Origin: Rhabdornis inornatus
Lineage: Eukaryota; Chordata; Aves; Passeriformes; Rhabdornithidae
DNA length: 64,000 bases
Direction: 5' to 3'
Assembly: GCA_013397075.1 (NCBI GenBank)
Contig: VWZS01000321.1
Span: forward strand, 830,236-894,235
Below, piece after piece: positions 49,864 to 61,800 of the stretch; positions within the stretch are counted from its first letter, which is position 1, and each line of letters begins with the position of its first letter. Under the pieces are notes generated by a model. That model searched no databases. It saw only the letters and a list, made by a program, of their open reading frames with translations, and had not been told where the DNA came from. The translations under genes and the position numbers were made by a program.

Positions 49864-52800
49864 CTATGGAGAGAAAAAACAGTTATTCATACTGCTGGGC
49901 TTCTCATGGCAAACTCATCACTGGCACAATTCAATTCATCCTTCCAAGCACTCACTCATGCCAAAAATGCATAGGATAAGATACCTTCTTGTTGACTAGA
50001 ACAGATTTCACATTCATAGTCAAGAGCAATTTCCTTTCCTTTTACAAAAATTTCTTGAAATAATACATAAACTTGACACATTAAGTTGCCTGTCACATCC
50101 TGTTTCATCATGACCATCAAGCCAATGTTTTACCCATCCTTTCTTTGTTTAAATATCTGGCTTACAGCTGTTTACAGTGTATTCATGCTAAGAGCAATCA
50201 CTAAAATTCTGCATTAAAAAAAATCAAGCATCTTTTAAACTATGCAGAATACACAATTTCAAATGGTTGACATTAAGCTTCCATACTGTTTTACTCTGTT
50301 CATGATTCAGCTTTAGAAGCTTATCTTGTTAACAAATTCAATACATGTGAATCAAGTACTTTATTCCTTCAGAATTCAGCAAAAACTACAGAAACTGAGG
50401 ATAATGGTTCCACAGATGACCATTACTGTTCACTACATTTACATATGACTGCCTATTTTGTTGACTAGCATTTCGCTAACCAGTAATGCCTCAAAAAATT
50501 AAGCTGCCAACCAAATCAGAAGTTTCCTTTCTGATCCCCAAGACAATTTTAATAAGTGGATTTAGTAAACTGAAATTTGAAGGTTTACATAGATGAATTT
50601 AATGTCATTTCCTAGTAACAAGTGGTTTCATTTGGTTGAACAAAAATAATTTAGAGAGCTTTCCAAAAAATATGTTACAATCATCTCCAAACGTGGTAAC
50701 TTTTTTCCTGTTAGTGACATACAGTATTCATGGAATTAGTACTGCAGTCTTCACCCTAGTGATATTATTGAAGGATCATTTCATTTTTATGTGAAGTATA
50801 ATCAATTGGCCCCAGAAACAAGACTTAACACAATTATTGCCTCTAATTCTAAAATCAATTGTATTTAGTTGACAGGCACAGTAATTTTTAGAATTAAAAG
50901 CAGGTAATAAAACAAATTGTAATAGAGACATAATACTTACCAACTCTAGCAGCAATGACTCCTGCAAACAGGAGACTAACAGAGATTAAAGGCACGGGCT
51001 CAGGACTCATCTCTGGGTCACTGTTAGCAGGAACAATAGACCCGTTTAACAAGTTGGGCATTCCAGTTGCAAAAATCATTTCAGGTTCTGGAGATGCTAT
51101 AGTAGGCAATGGTTCGTTTTCAAACAGCCTGGCACTGATGTCAGCAAATGGGGAAACAGTCAAATCCATAGGACTTCCAGGCATAAATACAGAGATGGCA
51201 CATAAGATCAGACACGCCAACTGAGCAACTCCAGAAATGAGGCCCGTGCGAATGAGGCCACATTTGCGCCGGAGCCAAGTGAAAGCTACTGTTCCCATGA
51301 TTCCAGTGACTGCTGAGGCACCCATGAGGAGGCTTAGCACAGAGCCACTCAGCCCCTGAGTGTATGCATAGCCTGTAGTGATACAATCAAATCCCAGAAC
51401 AGTCATATAGAGAAATGCAAGGCCCATGCCTGCAAGGAACACCGGCTGATTGTAGTACGCAACCCATCCGTCCCGGAACGTTATGAAAGGCTCGGCAATC
51501 CGGGCAGCGCAGCCAACTTCCTTCTCCTGCTGGGGCTCAAAGCCAGTTACATCTTTCTCAATAATTAACTGCACTCCTTCAGCAGGTTTCATGTCACCCT
51601 CTGTAAACAGAAATGGAGCTGTCAGACACACTCCTGCTGGCAAAGTGCACAGAATGAAGCAACAGACAACTGTTTGCTGTAAGCTCACTACTGCAGAAGT
51701 GCATCAGTCAAACTCCACTACCAAGCTTTCTCTTAATTACCTAAATTAAAATCATCTAAAGCGTTCTTAAATCCTACCTGGGGAATACGATCAAGTAAAA
51801 TTTATCCCTATCAAGTAAATTAATTAAACAGTGATAGGAAAAAGCACTGCCTGCTTCTAGACTTGTGACTGAATGCTCAAGCTCCACAGAGAAATTATTT
51901 GCCTAATGAATGCCAGTGTCAGTTGGCATTTTAACACAGCTTCATATGCTAAAAAGCACTGACTGAAAAAAGAAGGGAATACTTAAACATCTGTCAGTGT
52001 CTCATGTCATGGCAGAAGGCTAAAGCCTGTACAGAGCCAAAAGCTTTCAAAGCCTGACTTAAAAAACAAACAAATAAAACCTATGCATTTCTACAATTCA
52101 TTCTCACTGTAATAAAGGAAAAAGGCACTTCCACTGGATCACAAACAAAAATCCAGAAACTGACAGCAGTATTTACACTAGTAAAGAGGACAGAAATTCT
52201 ACAAATGTCTGGATGCCTGAGTAGTGTTTCTACACTATTAAGTTCAAAACTCCACATACAGCAAGTGAGACACATGAAGCAGTTCAGCAACTTTTAAAAA
52301 CACAAGTCTTCTAACGAAATCAAAATACTGCAACAGCAAAGATTAAGAAGTGTTTCCTACACACTGACATTTGCTAAATGCTTCATTCTCCAGAAGTATT
52401 TAAGTTCCAAAGCTATGGAACTTCTACACTCTCTTGTTCTTTAATACCCAACTGCCATCAGCCTGGTCCAACGGCTTACTGGACCAGCTATTACCACCAT
52501 GGATCTGACAGCTGGGAAGACAGATCTCTTCAGTACTTTTAACAGCAGCTTTCTAACTCACAATATATTGAGACAAGACTGTTATTTAGCATTTAAACAA
52601 AACTCAGGAACTCTTCATACTAAAAAAAAAAAACCCAACTAAAAAAATCCAACAACAAAACCCAAACAAAAACCCACCTCCTATAGTAGCTGGGAGGCCA
52701 TAACATGAGCTTTCAGTAGTATCCATATACTAAAAAATGGGCAAACACTTTAGTATTTCAGCATCTGACATTTCTACTACTTCACAATAAAAGGTCTGCT

Positions 52801-55800
52801 TCTGAATCTAAATTTCTGATATTAAGTCTATCTAAAGTAATGTTAACATCAACTTCAGTGTTACTTATACTAACAGCCATAGTTATCTGCACTGCAAATC
52901 TGACTTGTACTGCTTCACCAAGGACACAGAATAGGGTTTTTCTCCACCATTTCCTGGAGCATGTAAAAAAATCATTCAGTCATGGCAGAACAGAAATACG
53001 ACCATCTATTCTACAGCCTCCTGAAAGCCTGTTAGTACTATGTGTAAGCAGAGATGAGTTAGCAAGGAATAGTCTTAGAGAGTCTGTAGACACTACAGAG
53101 CCAAAGGTCTGGTCCAGCTTTTCAGCTGTAGTATATATAGATAGGAAGATTCCCTATGATCAGCCTGAAGTTGCAGGGCAGACTTACTCTAAGGGGTTCA
53201 AGAAGAGGAGAGAATTAATTCTTCAGCTACGTTTTATGAAATTCCTCAAAAAGTTGCACAAAGTATCGTTGCTTAGATTCAAGTCTCTGGTATCTACACT
53301 CCAAACCTGAAATCTCCAAGCTAGGAGCAGAAACCTATTTAGCCTCAAAAGCACTCCAAGCAGTGCCTGTGGAATACAAAAGTCAACACTTGGCTTGACT
53401 GATGCAAAGAATATACAGTGAATTTGAATAGTCACTTGTGTGTTTTCAATACCTTTTGTTACATTCAGCTGTTTCAGTTCCGATGCTTCAACTTTTGCAG
53501 ATTTGCGAGCCAGAGTAGGAGTTTTCTGATAAACTTTCCAGAGCAGCAGATATTCCACACACATCGACATCAGGTTCCAGCCAGAAATGAATCCACAGCC
53601 AATCATCGGGGATCCAAATGTCATTATCTGACCAACAGCCATTGGGGCCAAGATATTGGTCAGCTGATCAATTCTTCTTATTGTGGCATTCATATCTGTC
53701 AGAAATTTTATGCTATGAAATGACTGGTGAACACTTAGTGACATATTCACTAACAATTGTGAATTGCATATGTATAAAGGCAAAGCTACAAGTCTTGCTC
53801 CAACTGCAACTCCTTCCAGGAGTAACCAGAGGCACCCTCAGACTTTAATGTTTAAGTTCACTGCAATCAACCAAGGTGTTTGCAAGCCAAATCCCTACTC
53901 CTGCCAGTTTTGCCTGCATGAGGTCCTCCAGGTTTAGCTTGCTGGGTTTACAGTGGCAGCATAGTCTTGTTCATCATGAGATCAGGTAAAACTGTAGATC
54001 ACTTTTACACAGCACTGACACTGTAGACTCTGAACTCTATCCCTGTAACACTCAAACCTAGCGTGCACAGCTCCAGGAATCTTGTAAGGTGGAATTGTGT
54101 CTTGGGAAGATAGTAATTTATCTCCCAACACGTATTTCTTAGCCTCCTCCATTTACTTCTAATAACTGGTAGCCACAGAACCACTGTGATAGCAGCAGAA
54201 CTTTGAAATAGCTTTTATATTTCCTTTAAGTCACATTGGTTGATGGCAGCTGTAGGCATCCTTAGATCTTACTGAGCAAAGTCCTCAGTCCTTTCTGGTC
54301 CTTTGTTTACAGTCAAAACATGCAACCCATTCTCAGCACAAATGCATCTTTCATTTGCTGCTAGAGAATGCCGCACCCTTCTCAATCTTATCTACTTTAC
54401 TGTCATTAAACAGTCTGGGTTCCTGTAAGTTTCCAATTAGCAGTGCCATTTTTCCACTCCTGAAAGTTGCTAGACAGTAGTTTCATACATGAAGCCCCTT
54501 TTAGAGTACTACTGTAAAATTCCAAGCTCTTGAAGGGCAAGTGAAATTCTACATCAGTATGAAGCTTCTTTATTCAATCTGTAGAGAATTACTCCTTGCC
54601 ATTCAAAGAAACATTCAGGTTACTCTATTTCAAGGTCAATTCAATGTTAACCCTCAGTCAAATAGTTAATTTAGATAGTTGCATAATATTTGGCTTTAAA
54701 AATTCCAACTAACCAACCTTTGTTTTTTGAGTTATTTGAGGAAGGCTAATAATTCTACTCAGAAAAGGTACAAAGAGTGAATAGGACAACTAGTCAAGGT
54801 AAGTTTTTATTTCCCTATTCCACTAATTGGCATAACTAAGATTTCTCTTTGAGGAAAGTTAACAATGCAGATATGGATAACAGTATTTGCTGCAAAGTCA
54901 GCATCAGCACCTCATTTCGTTTTTTTAAGTTAAGGAATTTCAACAGTCTCCAAGTTACATCATGGTTAAACAGCAAACAAGCCCCTTCAGCCTGGAAGGG
55001 ATGTTTCAGATAAATCTGTTAAACTAAGGTGCTTAATCCAGTGGTTGTTTGCATTCTCAATCAAGTCATAAGAGAATTTAGAGTAACCTCTTGCCTGATT
55101 TCTCAGTACAAAATGTAAGTGGTCATACAATTGTGCCTGAGCTCATGAAGCAGTAAAGAGGCAGGACTGACTCCCAGGCAGCAGTTCTCTGCAGGTGTGG
55201 TCTGTACTTTACCTCATGTGTGCTATGTGGGCCAGGGATACGGGAGATGATTTGCTGAGTAAGATCTGACACATGAATAAAGTCTTAAGAGTTCTCATTA
55301 ACCTAAGACTTTTACAGATAGCTGCTATTTTTCTACCTGTGATTCACAGGGGTGAATAAAGTTCACCTGTATTGCCGCTCTACAAAAGGCATGACCTAGA
55401 AAGGCACTGCAAGATCAAAATAAAAGACTAGGGAGGATAATTTGTAAACTGGGAAATAAAGTATGACACTTCTAATGCATCTAAGAATTAGCCTTTCCTG
55501 GATGAAATGGGTAAATAATATTCCTTCACTGGAGATAAACATCAAGTAAAAATCTGGAATACAGGATTGAAATTTCAAAAAGGACTCTGAACTTTATGGA
55601 CAATTTAGGCAGCTGTATACAAAATTAGTCCAGAAGCTGAAATGCTGTCTAAGCCTGAAGGTATCCAAACTGTATCAGACTTAGCTCCAGAGTTAGAAGG
55701 TCTGGGTAGTATTAAACTGCTCTGTGCCTTATTTGCAGTTCAGTATCAGTTCTTCTGAGAAGGCTGAAGTCCCCTTATAGGGTTGATTCAGAGCCCATAC

Positions 55801-58800
55801 AGCCTGACCAAACTCATCACAAAAAATGCTGCCTCCCACACTGTGTTACAATCAGAGGAGCAGCACAGCCAAGGATTGCTGTACACCCTTTGGTGTAATT
55901 TGCCTTGTGCCTCCTTGGTGAGAGTCCCAATCTCTCACATCCAGGAAGCGTCACAACTGCCAAGCTGCAATAGGATATGAATGGGAATGAATTCTCTCTC
56001 CTAGTAGTATCAAAGTCACTGTGCAAGTGCAGGGCACAGGGGGAGAAGCAAAAAAACCTGTTTTCTAGGCAAAAGATGGTTTAGTCTGTAGTTTATGCTC
56101 AAAAGCACCAGATGCCAAAAGAAAGCAGAGCTTCCAATTCCAACTGAAGCAAAGTGTTCACAGCTCTGAACTAGACATCTAATGCTAGAGAAATTCAAGG
56201 TTTCAAATGTGCCTGCATGCATAGTATTACCTACTGGCAATTTCCTAATATACCAACATAACTGTTCTGGACTTCATTCTCATGCATTTTTCTTTCATCC
56301 CTATGAGAGGAGCCCAGTTACGCAAGAGTTCTCTGTTTCATTCCAGGGACCTAAAAATAAAGTATTGCAACACTTGGCTTGTTCAGCAAGACTAGTTTTT
56401 CTAACAGAGCTGCAGAAGGACTAAGAGGAGGGCAAAACAAATTTGGGGATGCCAAACTGAATTGTAAGCACAACCATAATTTGTGATCTCAGTAGCTGTA
56501 GTCCAGAACAAGGAAGAGCAAAATAAAGGCTGCTCTTTTGCTTGATGTTTTCACATAATATCTGGAACTCAAAGATACACTGATCTCCAGTGCATCTTTG
56601 AGTTCCAGATATTATGTGAAATCATTTTACTAATACTCTTTTACTAGAGTAAAACTCTAGTCTTAAAACAAAAATAAAATCAAGCTTAGAAAGTAAGACA
56701 TGCAAGGTATTATAAAGGCAATATATTTCACCTGCCAGTTTGCTTCTGTCTTCCCCTGCAACCACAACAATCCAGTCCCTCTGAATTGTGATCGCTGTGG
56801 CAGTGCTGGCCAAATTGGCAATATTTGCTATTGTGATAACCAGGATATAGCACAATGTCTAGAGAGATGAGGGGAAAGAGTTATAATGTGAGAAAACTGA
56901 TGGAGATCTCCACTTTCTACACAAGCAGAAAATACTTTTATATTTGATTCCGCACATTTTAGCATTATTCTTCACACAAAACAAGATCAAGTCTACAACT
57001 CTTGGCAGAAAACAATCATCTAATAAGATGTTTGCCTAACAAGTGCAGTTTCATTTGCCAGTTCTGGCTCTCAGAAATGTCTATACAGATTAGAGAAAAA
57101 AAGAAAAATTCATCCATCTCCCATGCTTCCCAAAGTTTCTCCATAAATTAATCTCTTATTAATAAGTTGAAGCACTCACAAGAAGCCATCCATGGTATAA
57201 TGTCAAAAGCTGTGTCTTAAACAAGAAGATAATCATCAGGATAACACCACACAGGATGACAGATGAATTCTGCACAATCAAGGATGTCTGGGCCACTGTT
57301 TTAAACCAAACAGAGAGCAACAGTTATGAACATAAGAATGAGCTAACTATAGCCTTAAGGTAGACATAATTAAGAAATACACAGATTTATTAAATAACCC
57401 TGTTTTCCTAGTCTTCCCCCAAAATATAAGTGGCAAAAGTATACTTCATAGTAGATTCTGAATCTTCCATTGTCTTAGAGAAACAAACCAATGTCTAATG
57501 TAACTCCGTAGCTCTTGATTTACACTCCAAATAAGTCACCCCTCAATTTAAGTCCCTGTTTAAATGCTGACAGTATGTTTCAAGTAGTAAAAAAAAAAAC
57601 CACTCTCAAGCCTCTAAAATTCAAATTCATCTTCAACCATGGAAGGGATACTATTTTGAAAATTTTTGGAAAGTAAAAATCCACTTGAAGAACTTGATCC
57701 CATTTTATTTATAAAACAGACTAGAGCATATAGACAATATGCATAATACAAATGCAGTGTGTTTACACTTAAATGAAAGATGTTTGCACCCAGACAAAAG
57801 ACAACAAAAAATAAGCGTATGTTAGTGTTTTAATGTAAAAACAATTTGATCTGCAGTCCTTAAAATTACATATTTTTTACCTTTTGTGTTTCCATACATC
57901 TCTACATATCACATGGGTTTAGCCTGAGTAACAGACACCATGACTTATAACTGTTTTCCTCCTGCCTTTGAGAGTATCTTCATATAACCATCACCACTCT
58001 GCACTTCTTAGAAGAGATGAGCAAGCCCCATTCTCATATTTGACTTGAGGTATTAACTCCGTCTTCACCTTTTTAACATTAATTTGATCCACCCTTAAGT
58101 AAATAACCTGCTCTAGGCATCTAACCTTTGAGCCTGGAGTTCTTGTCCACCCAGTCTCCAATAAGGGCTCCCAGGAGAAGAACTGATCCTGCCACAACCA
58201 GGCCATAGACCGCAGTCAGGAGTAAGCTGTTTCCGTAAAGTTCAACCAGGAACACAGACACAGCAAAATGCCACATACGATCTCCCTTCAAGAGTAAGAA
58301 CATACATAACATTACTGGTTGCTCTTTAGAAGTACACAGGTTCACTATTTGACTAAAGCTCTGTCAAAAGTCTGCACTAATTGGAGGTTTGTTACACATA
58401 CAGAGGTGGTGCAAGGGTTTTTGTGGTTGTTAGTTTCTCAGGAGGTTTTTTGATTGCTACATCCTGTCACCACTGATTTTATCCCAGTATCATTAAGATC
58501 ATCTATCTTAACCAAGTGGATCATTACAGCTTGTAATACCACAAATCCAAAAAACCCAGATATTTTCTGTTAGTATATTACTGGACAAAGTCTGTCACCA
58601 GCAACAGCCAACAAGCCTCAAAAAGCTTACACAAATTCTCCAGCACAGATCAAATATTAACAGCAGATTTACTGATCACTATTTAAATAACTTTTCAAGG
58701 CAGCAGTTTGCTCTTAGATGATCAAAGCAGCTTAAGTGCTGCTTTATAACATTAGAGTGAGTCAAGTAGAAAGTCATCATACAAATCAGGATAGATATGG

Positions 58801-61800
58801 GTAAATGTTAACTGAAGTTTCTGAAATCAATGGACTTCAGTTGTTTTTAGTTTTCAGCACTGGCAAATTACTCAGAGGAGGCAGAATAGCATAGGTCATT
58901 TAACCTGTTGTAAACTCACTGCTAGTTCAGTTTATTTAGCCTATTGCTAATTTAACCTAGTGCCTAGAACAAAACACATTCATGTTCTGATACCACTTGC
59001 TAGAGGTACAAAAAGGACAACCAAATTGTTAAACACATCCAAGTGAAGTAATTTTAATTCTATTTAAAACATTTTTAGGTTTGCTAATATATACATGTAA
59101 GTTTTTGTTATCACAACTGCCTTTACTTTTAAACATATTCCAGCAATACAGAAAATGCTTTCTGTAATCAGTAACAAAGCAGATGAATAGAAATCATTCA
59201 TACCATTCTAGGGCACACAGGTTGTTTAATCAGGGTCTCTAACATGAGTCTTCGACAAACCAAACAAGAAACTGTTTTCTTCTGCTGCCTTATCTTAAAT
59301 AAACAATTGCTATGTGATACAGCAAAGTACAAATTTCTAAGGACCTTAAATATTCAGAAGGGCTAGGGGAGGTATAACATGAAAGTACTTTTAAAAAAAT
59401 CAAAGCCAGCCAAATCTAACTTACCATGTAACACAGCAATCAAGAGATACATAAAAAGCATACTATTTGGAGGGTCAAAATAACTGCAAAGTGTGATTAG
59501 TCTTCAGTATAGTACAGACACAAAAAGCAGTTGACTTTTAATGTTATTTGAGGTCACTGAAGGAGTTTTCTGTAAACATTCTAACATGTAAACTTTGATA
59601 CTTGTTTCATTAAACACAGGCTGAAAAAATTATATTCCAACCATGGAAAGAAAAATTTCATCTGTTCAAATAAAAACCTCAGGGTATTTTGTATGCTTTT
59701 AACTAAATCCAATGACTATAAATGCTACTATAAGCATGATCATCTTATATACCTCTTCGCATATATTATAAACCATTTTTCACTCAAGAGACACCTAAAG
59801 CCCTCTGTAAATATGTTCCACTTACATTCCATGGTTAGTTAGTAGAAATATATAAAAAATATCCCAGCAATGAATCCACAGGCATATAATTTCACAATTC
59901 CAACTTTCACTTAACCTTAAGTATGACTTGAGGTGGTACTTTATAGAATTTCACTTAGCATACATGCAGGTGAATTAACCCAGATAACTGTTTATTAAGC
60001 TAGAAAAATGAGCAAAAAATACTTTCATATTAAGTTTGGCTTTTTTTTTAATGCACAGATGCTTCAGTTACTGGATTCTGACAAAACGAAAAAGGCATTT
60101 TAAAAAAACTAAGCATGTGCAAGTCACTGCCAGTCACCACTGTCACGAGTGAAAAACTGAATCTCACTTTAAACTCATGGAAAGGTTCCTTTGACTCCAG
60201 AGACATCATGATTTTGCTGATCTAAGAGCCTGTGAACACTGTTCAACTTTCTCCAACACATTTACCCAGAGTATTTTGGTCAGGTCAACTCACAGCAACA
60301 ATTTTTGGGGAAACAGCTGTTACACCTGAAAGTGTAATTTTCTTTCAAGAACTAAAAACCATAAAGAATAGGCAAAGATAAAGGAGAAAAACAGTATCAG
60401 TGAATTGCAGAGCTTTGTAGCATGTATGTCATTTCAAGTTAAAATCTATTGAAATTTGAACAGCAATTACTGCCCTTGGAAACAGGCAGATCCTTAATTA
60501 CATACACTTAGCCACATTTTGAGACATTTTAAGGTGGGACTGTTTCAAAACTTCTAAATAGCTACAGCTGTTCAGCATCACCATCCTTTTAAAGACAGCT
60601 CCTCCCCTTCTGTAATTACAATTACCCTTATAATCACCTTATACTGAACGTATACAGAGAACACGTCAGAACTGATGCCAACAAGTTGATGAACAGCCAG
60701 GCTACCACCTACTGACAGCCTCCTGAGGCACACAGATAAGGCTGGGAAGTTGGAATCAGCTGATCTCCTGGGAAACATTAGGCCTGACACCAGCAAGGTG
60801 AACCCAGTTCCATGCTGTTCCTTCTTTATTGCTGAGGGATAGACAGCAACAGCATAAAGTCTGAGACTCCAGTTCAGCATTGTTATCCAGCCTATCAAGA
60901 TCCCTGAGGCCAGGCACACACTCTCATACTTGACTGAGCAAGGGCCCAACAGAGTCTAGACTTTGTTCAAGTCTGAACATTTCTGGAGATGTGACATGCT
61001 TAATCACTTACAGCTTCTCTGAGCATTTGGGAATGGCATAGTAACACAGAAACCTAATTAGCTCTCTCTCAATTACACCAATACCCCATTTCTCTCAGGT
61101 TTTGTGCTGTGGACAGAGCCACTCTAAGACAAAGATAATCTGTTACTTGGTGTTCCGAAGAGTCAGGTATTTGTTTACTGTTCCTGGTAGCAAAAACCTT
61201 CACACTACAGGAACACCAAAGCTTAGGAGATACAAAAGGTGAAGTCTTGCACCCAGTTCCGTCAAAATAAGCTGTTGCAGAGCAACTTCTGTTGTTTGAG
61301 TCAAGATTTTCAGCACAAAACCCACCAGGACAGGACCAGGAGTATCCCATTAACATTGCTAAACAGACATCTTATAGTCTACCATTTGTTACTGTGTGCA
61401 AGATTGTTTTCTAACTCTGCTTTGTCACCTTTACTCAGAGCAAGCCCACAGCAGAGCTATGAAGCACTGGTCAGAGGAGTAAGCAGGGTTGGCCAAATTG
61501 CCAGTGAGGCACTCTGTGGGCATGACTGACAAAAACTGGGCATGCAGGCAACAGCCCTGACCTCTGAAGGAGCTGTTCGGCTCGCTGCTTTTCAACCTTA
61601 ACAACTGCCAAAATATTGCACTTGTTTAAACAAACATTTGATACCATTCGAAGACTCCTTTCACTAAAAGAAACATCAGTACAACCTTTCAGGTTAGTGA
61701 AAGCAAGAAGCTCCAGAATTAGGCATGCACTGTTGTAAGCATAGATCAGCCATCTGTTTAACACATACATCTAACCAGTCCAAATGCAGGACCAAAATAC

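Noticed and set aside
52840..53310. 156-codon plus-strand open frame in SLC40A1 intron 6
   Set aside because: Antisense to an intron, no similarity recognised, and the hydrophobic N-terminus is not enough to call a secreted peptide.
53427..53452. Extension of SLC40A1 exon 6 into GIENTQ before a later GT
   Set aside because: The earlier donor GTATTG gives the correct phase with exon 7 and a loop of the expected length.
60578..60949. 123-codon minus-strand open frame in SLC40A1 intron 2
   Set aside because: No recognisable domain, no splice support, and the ferroportin frame does not need it.
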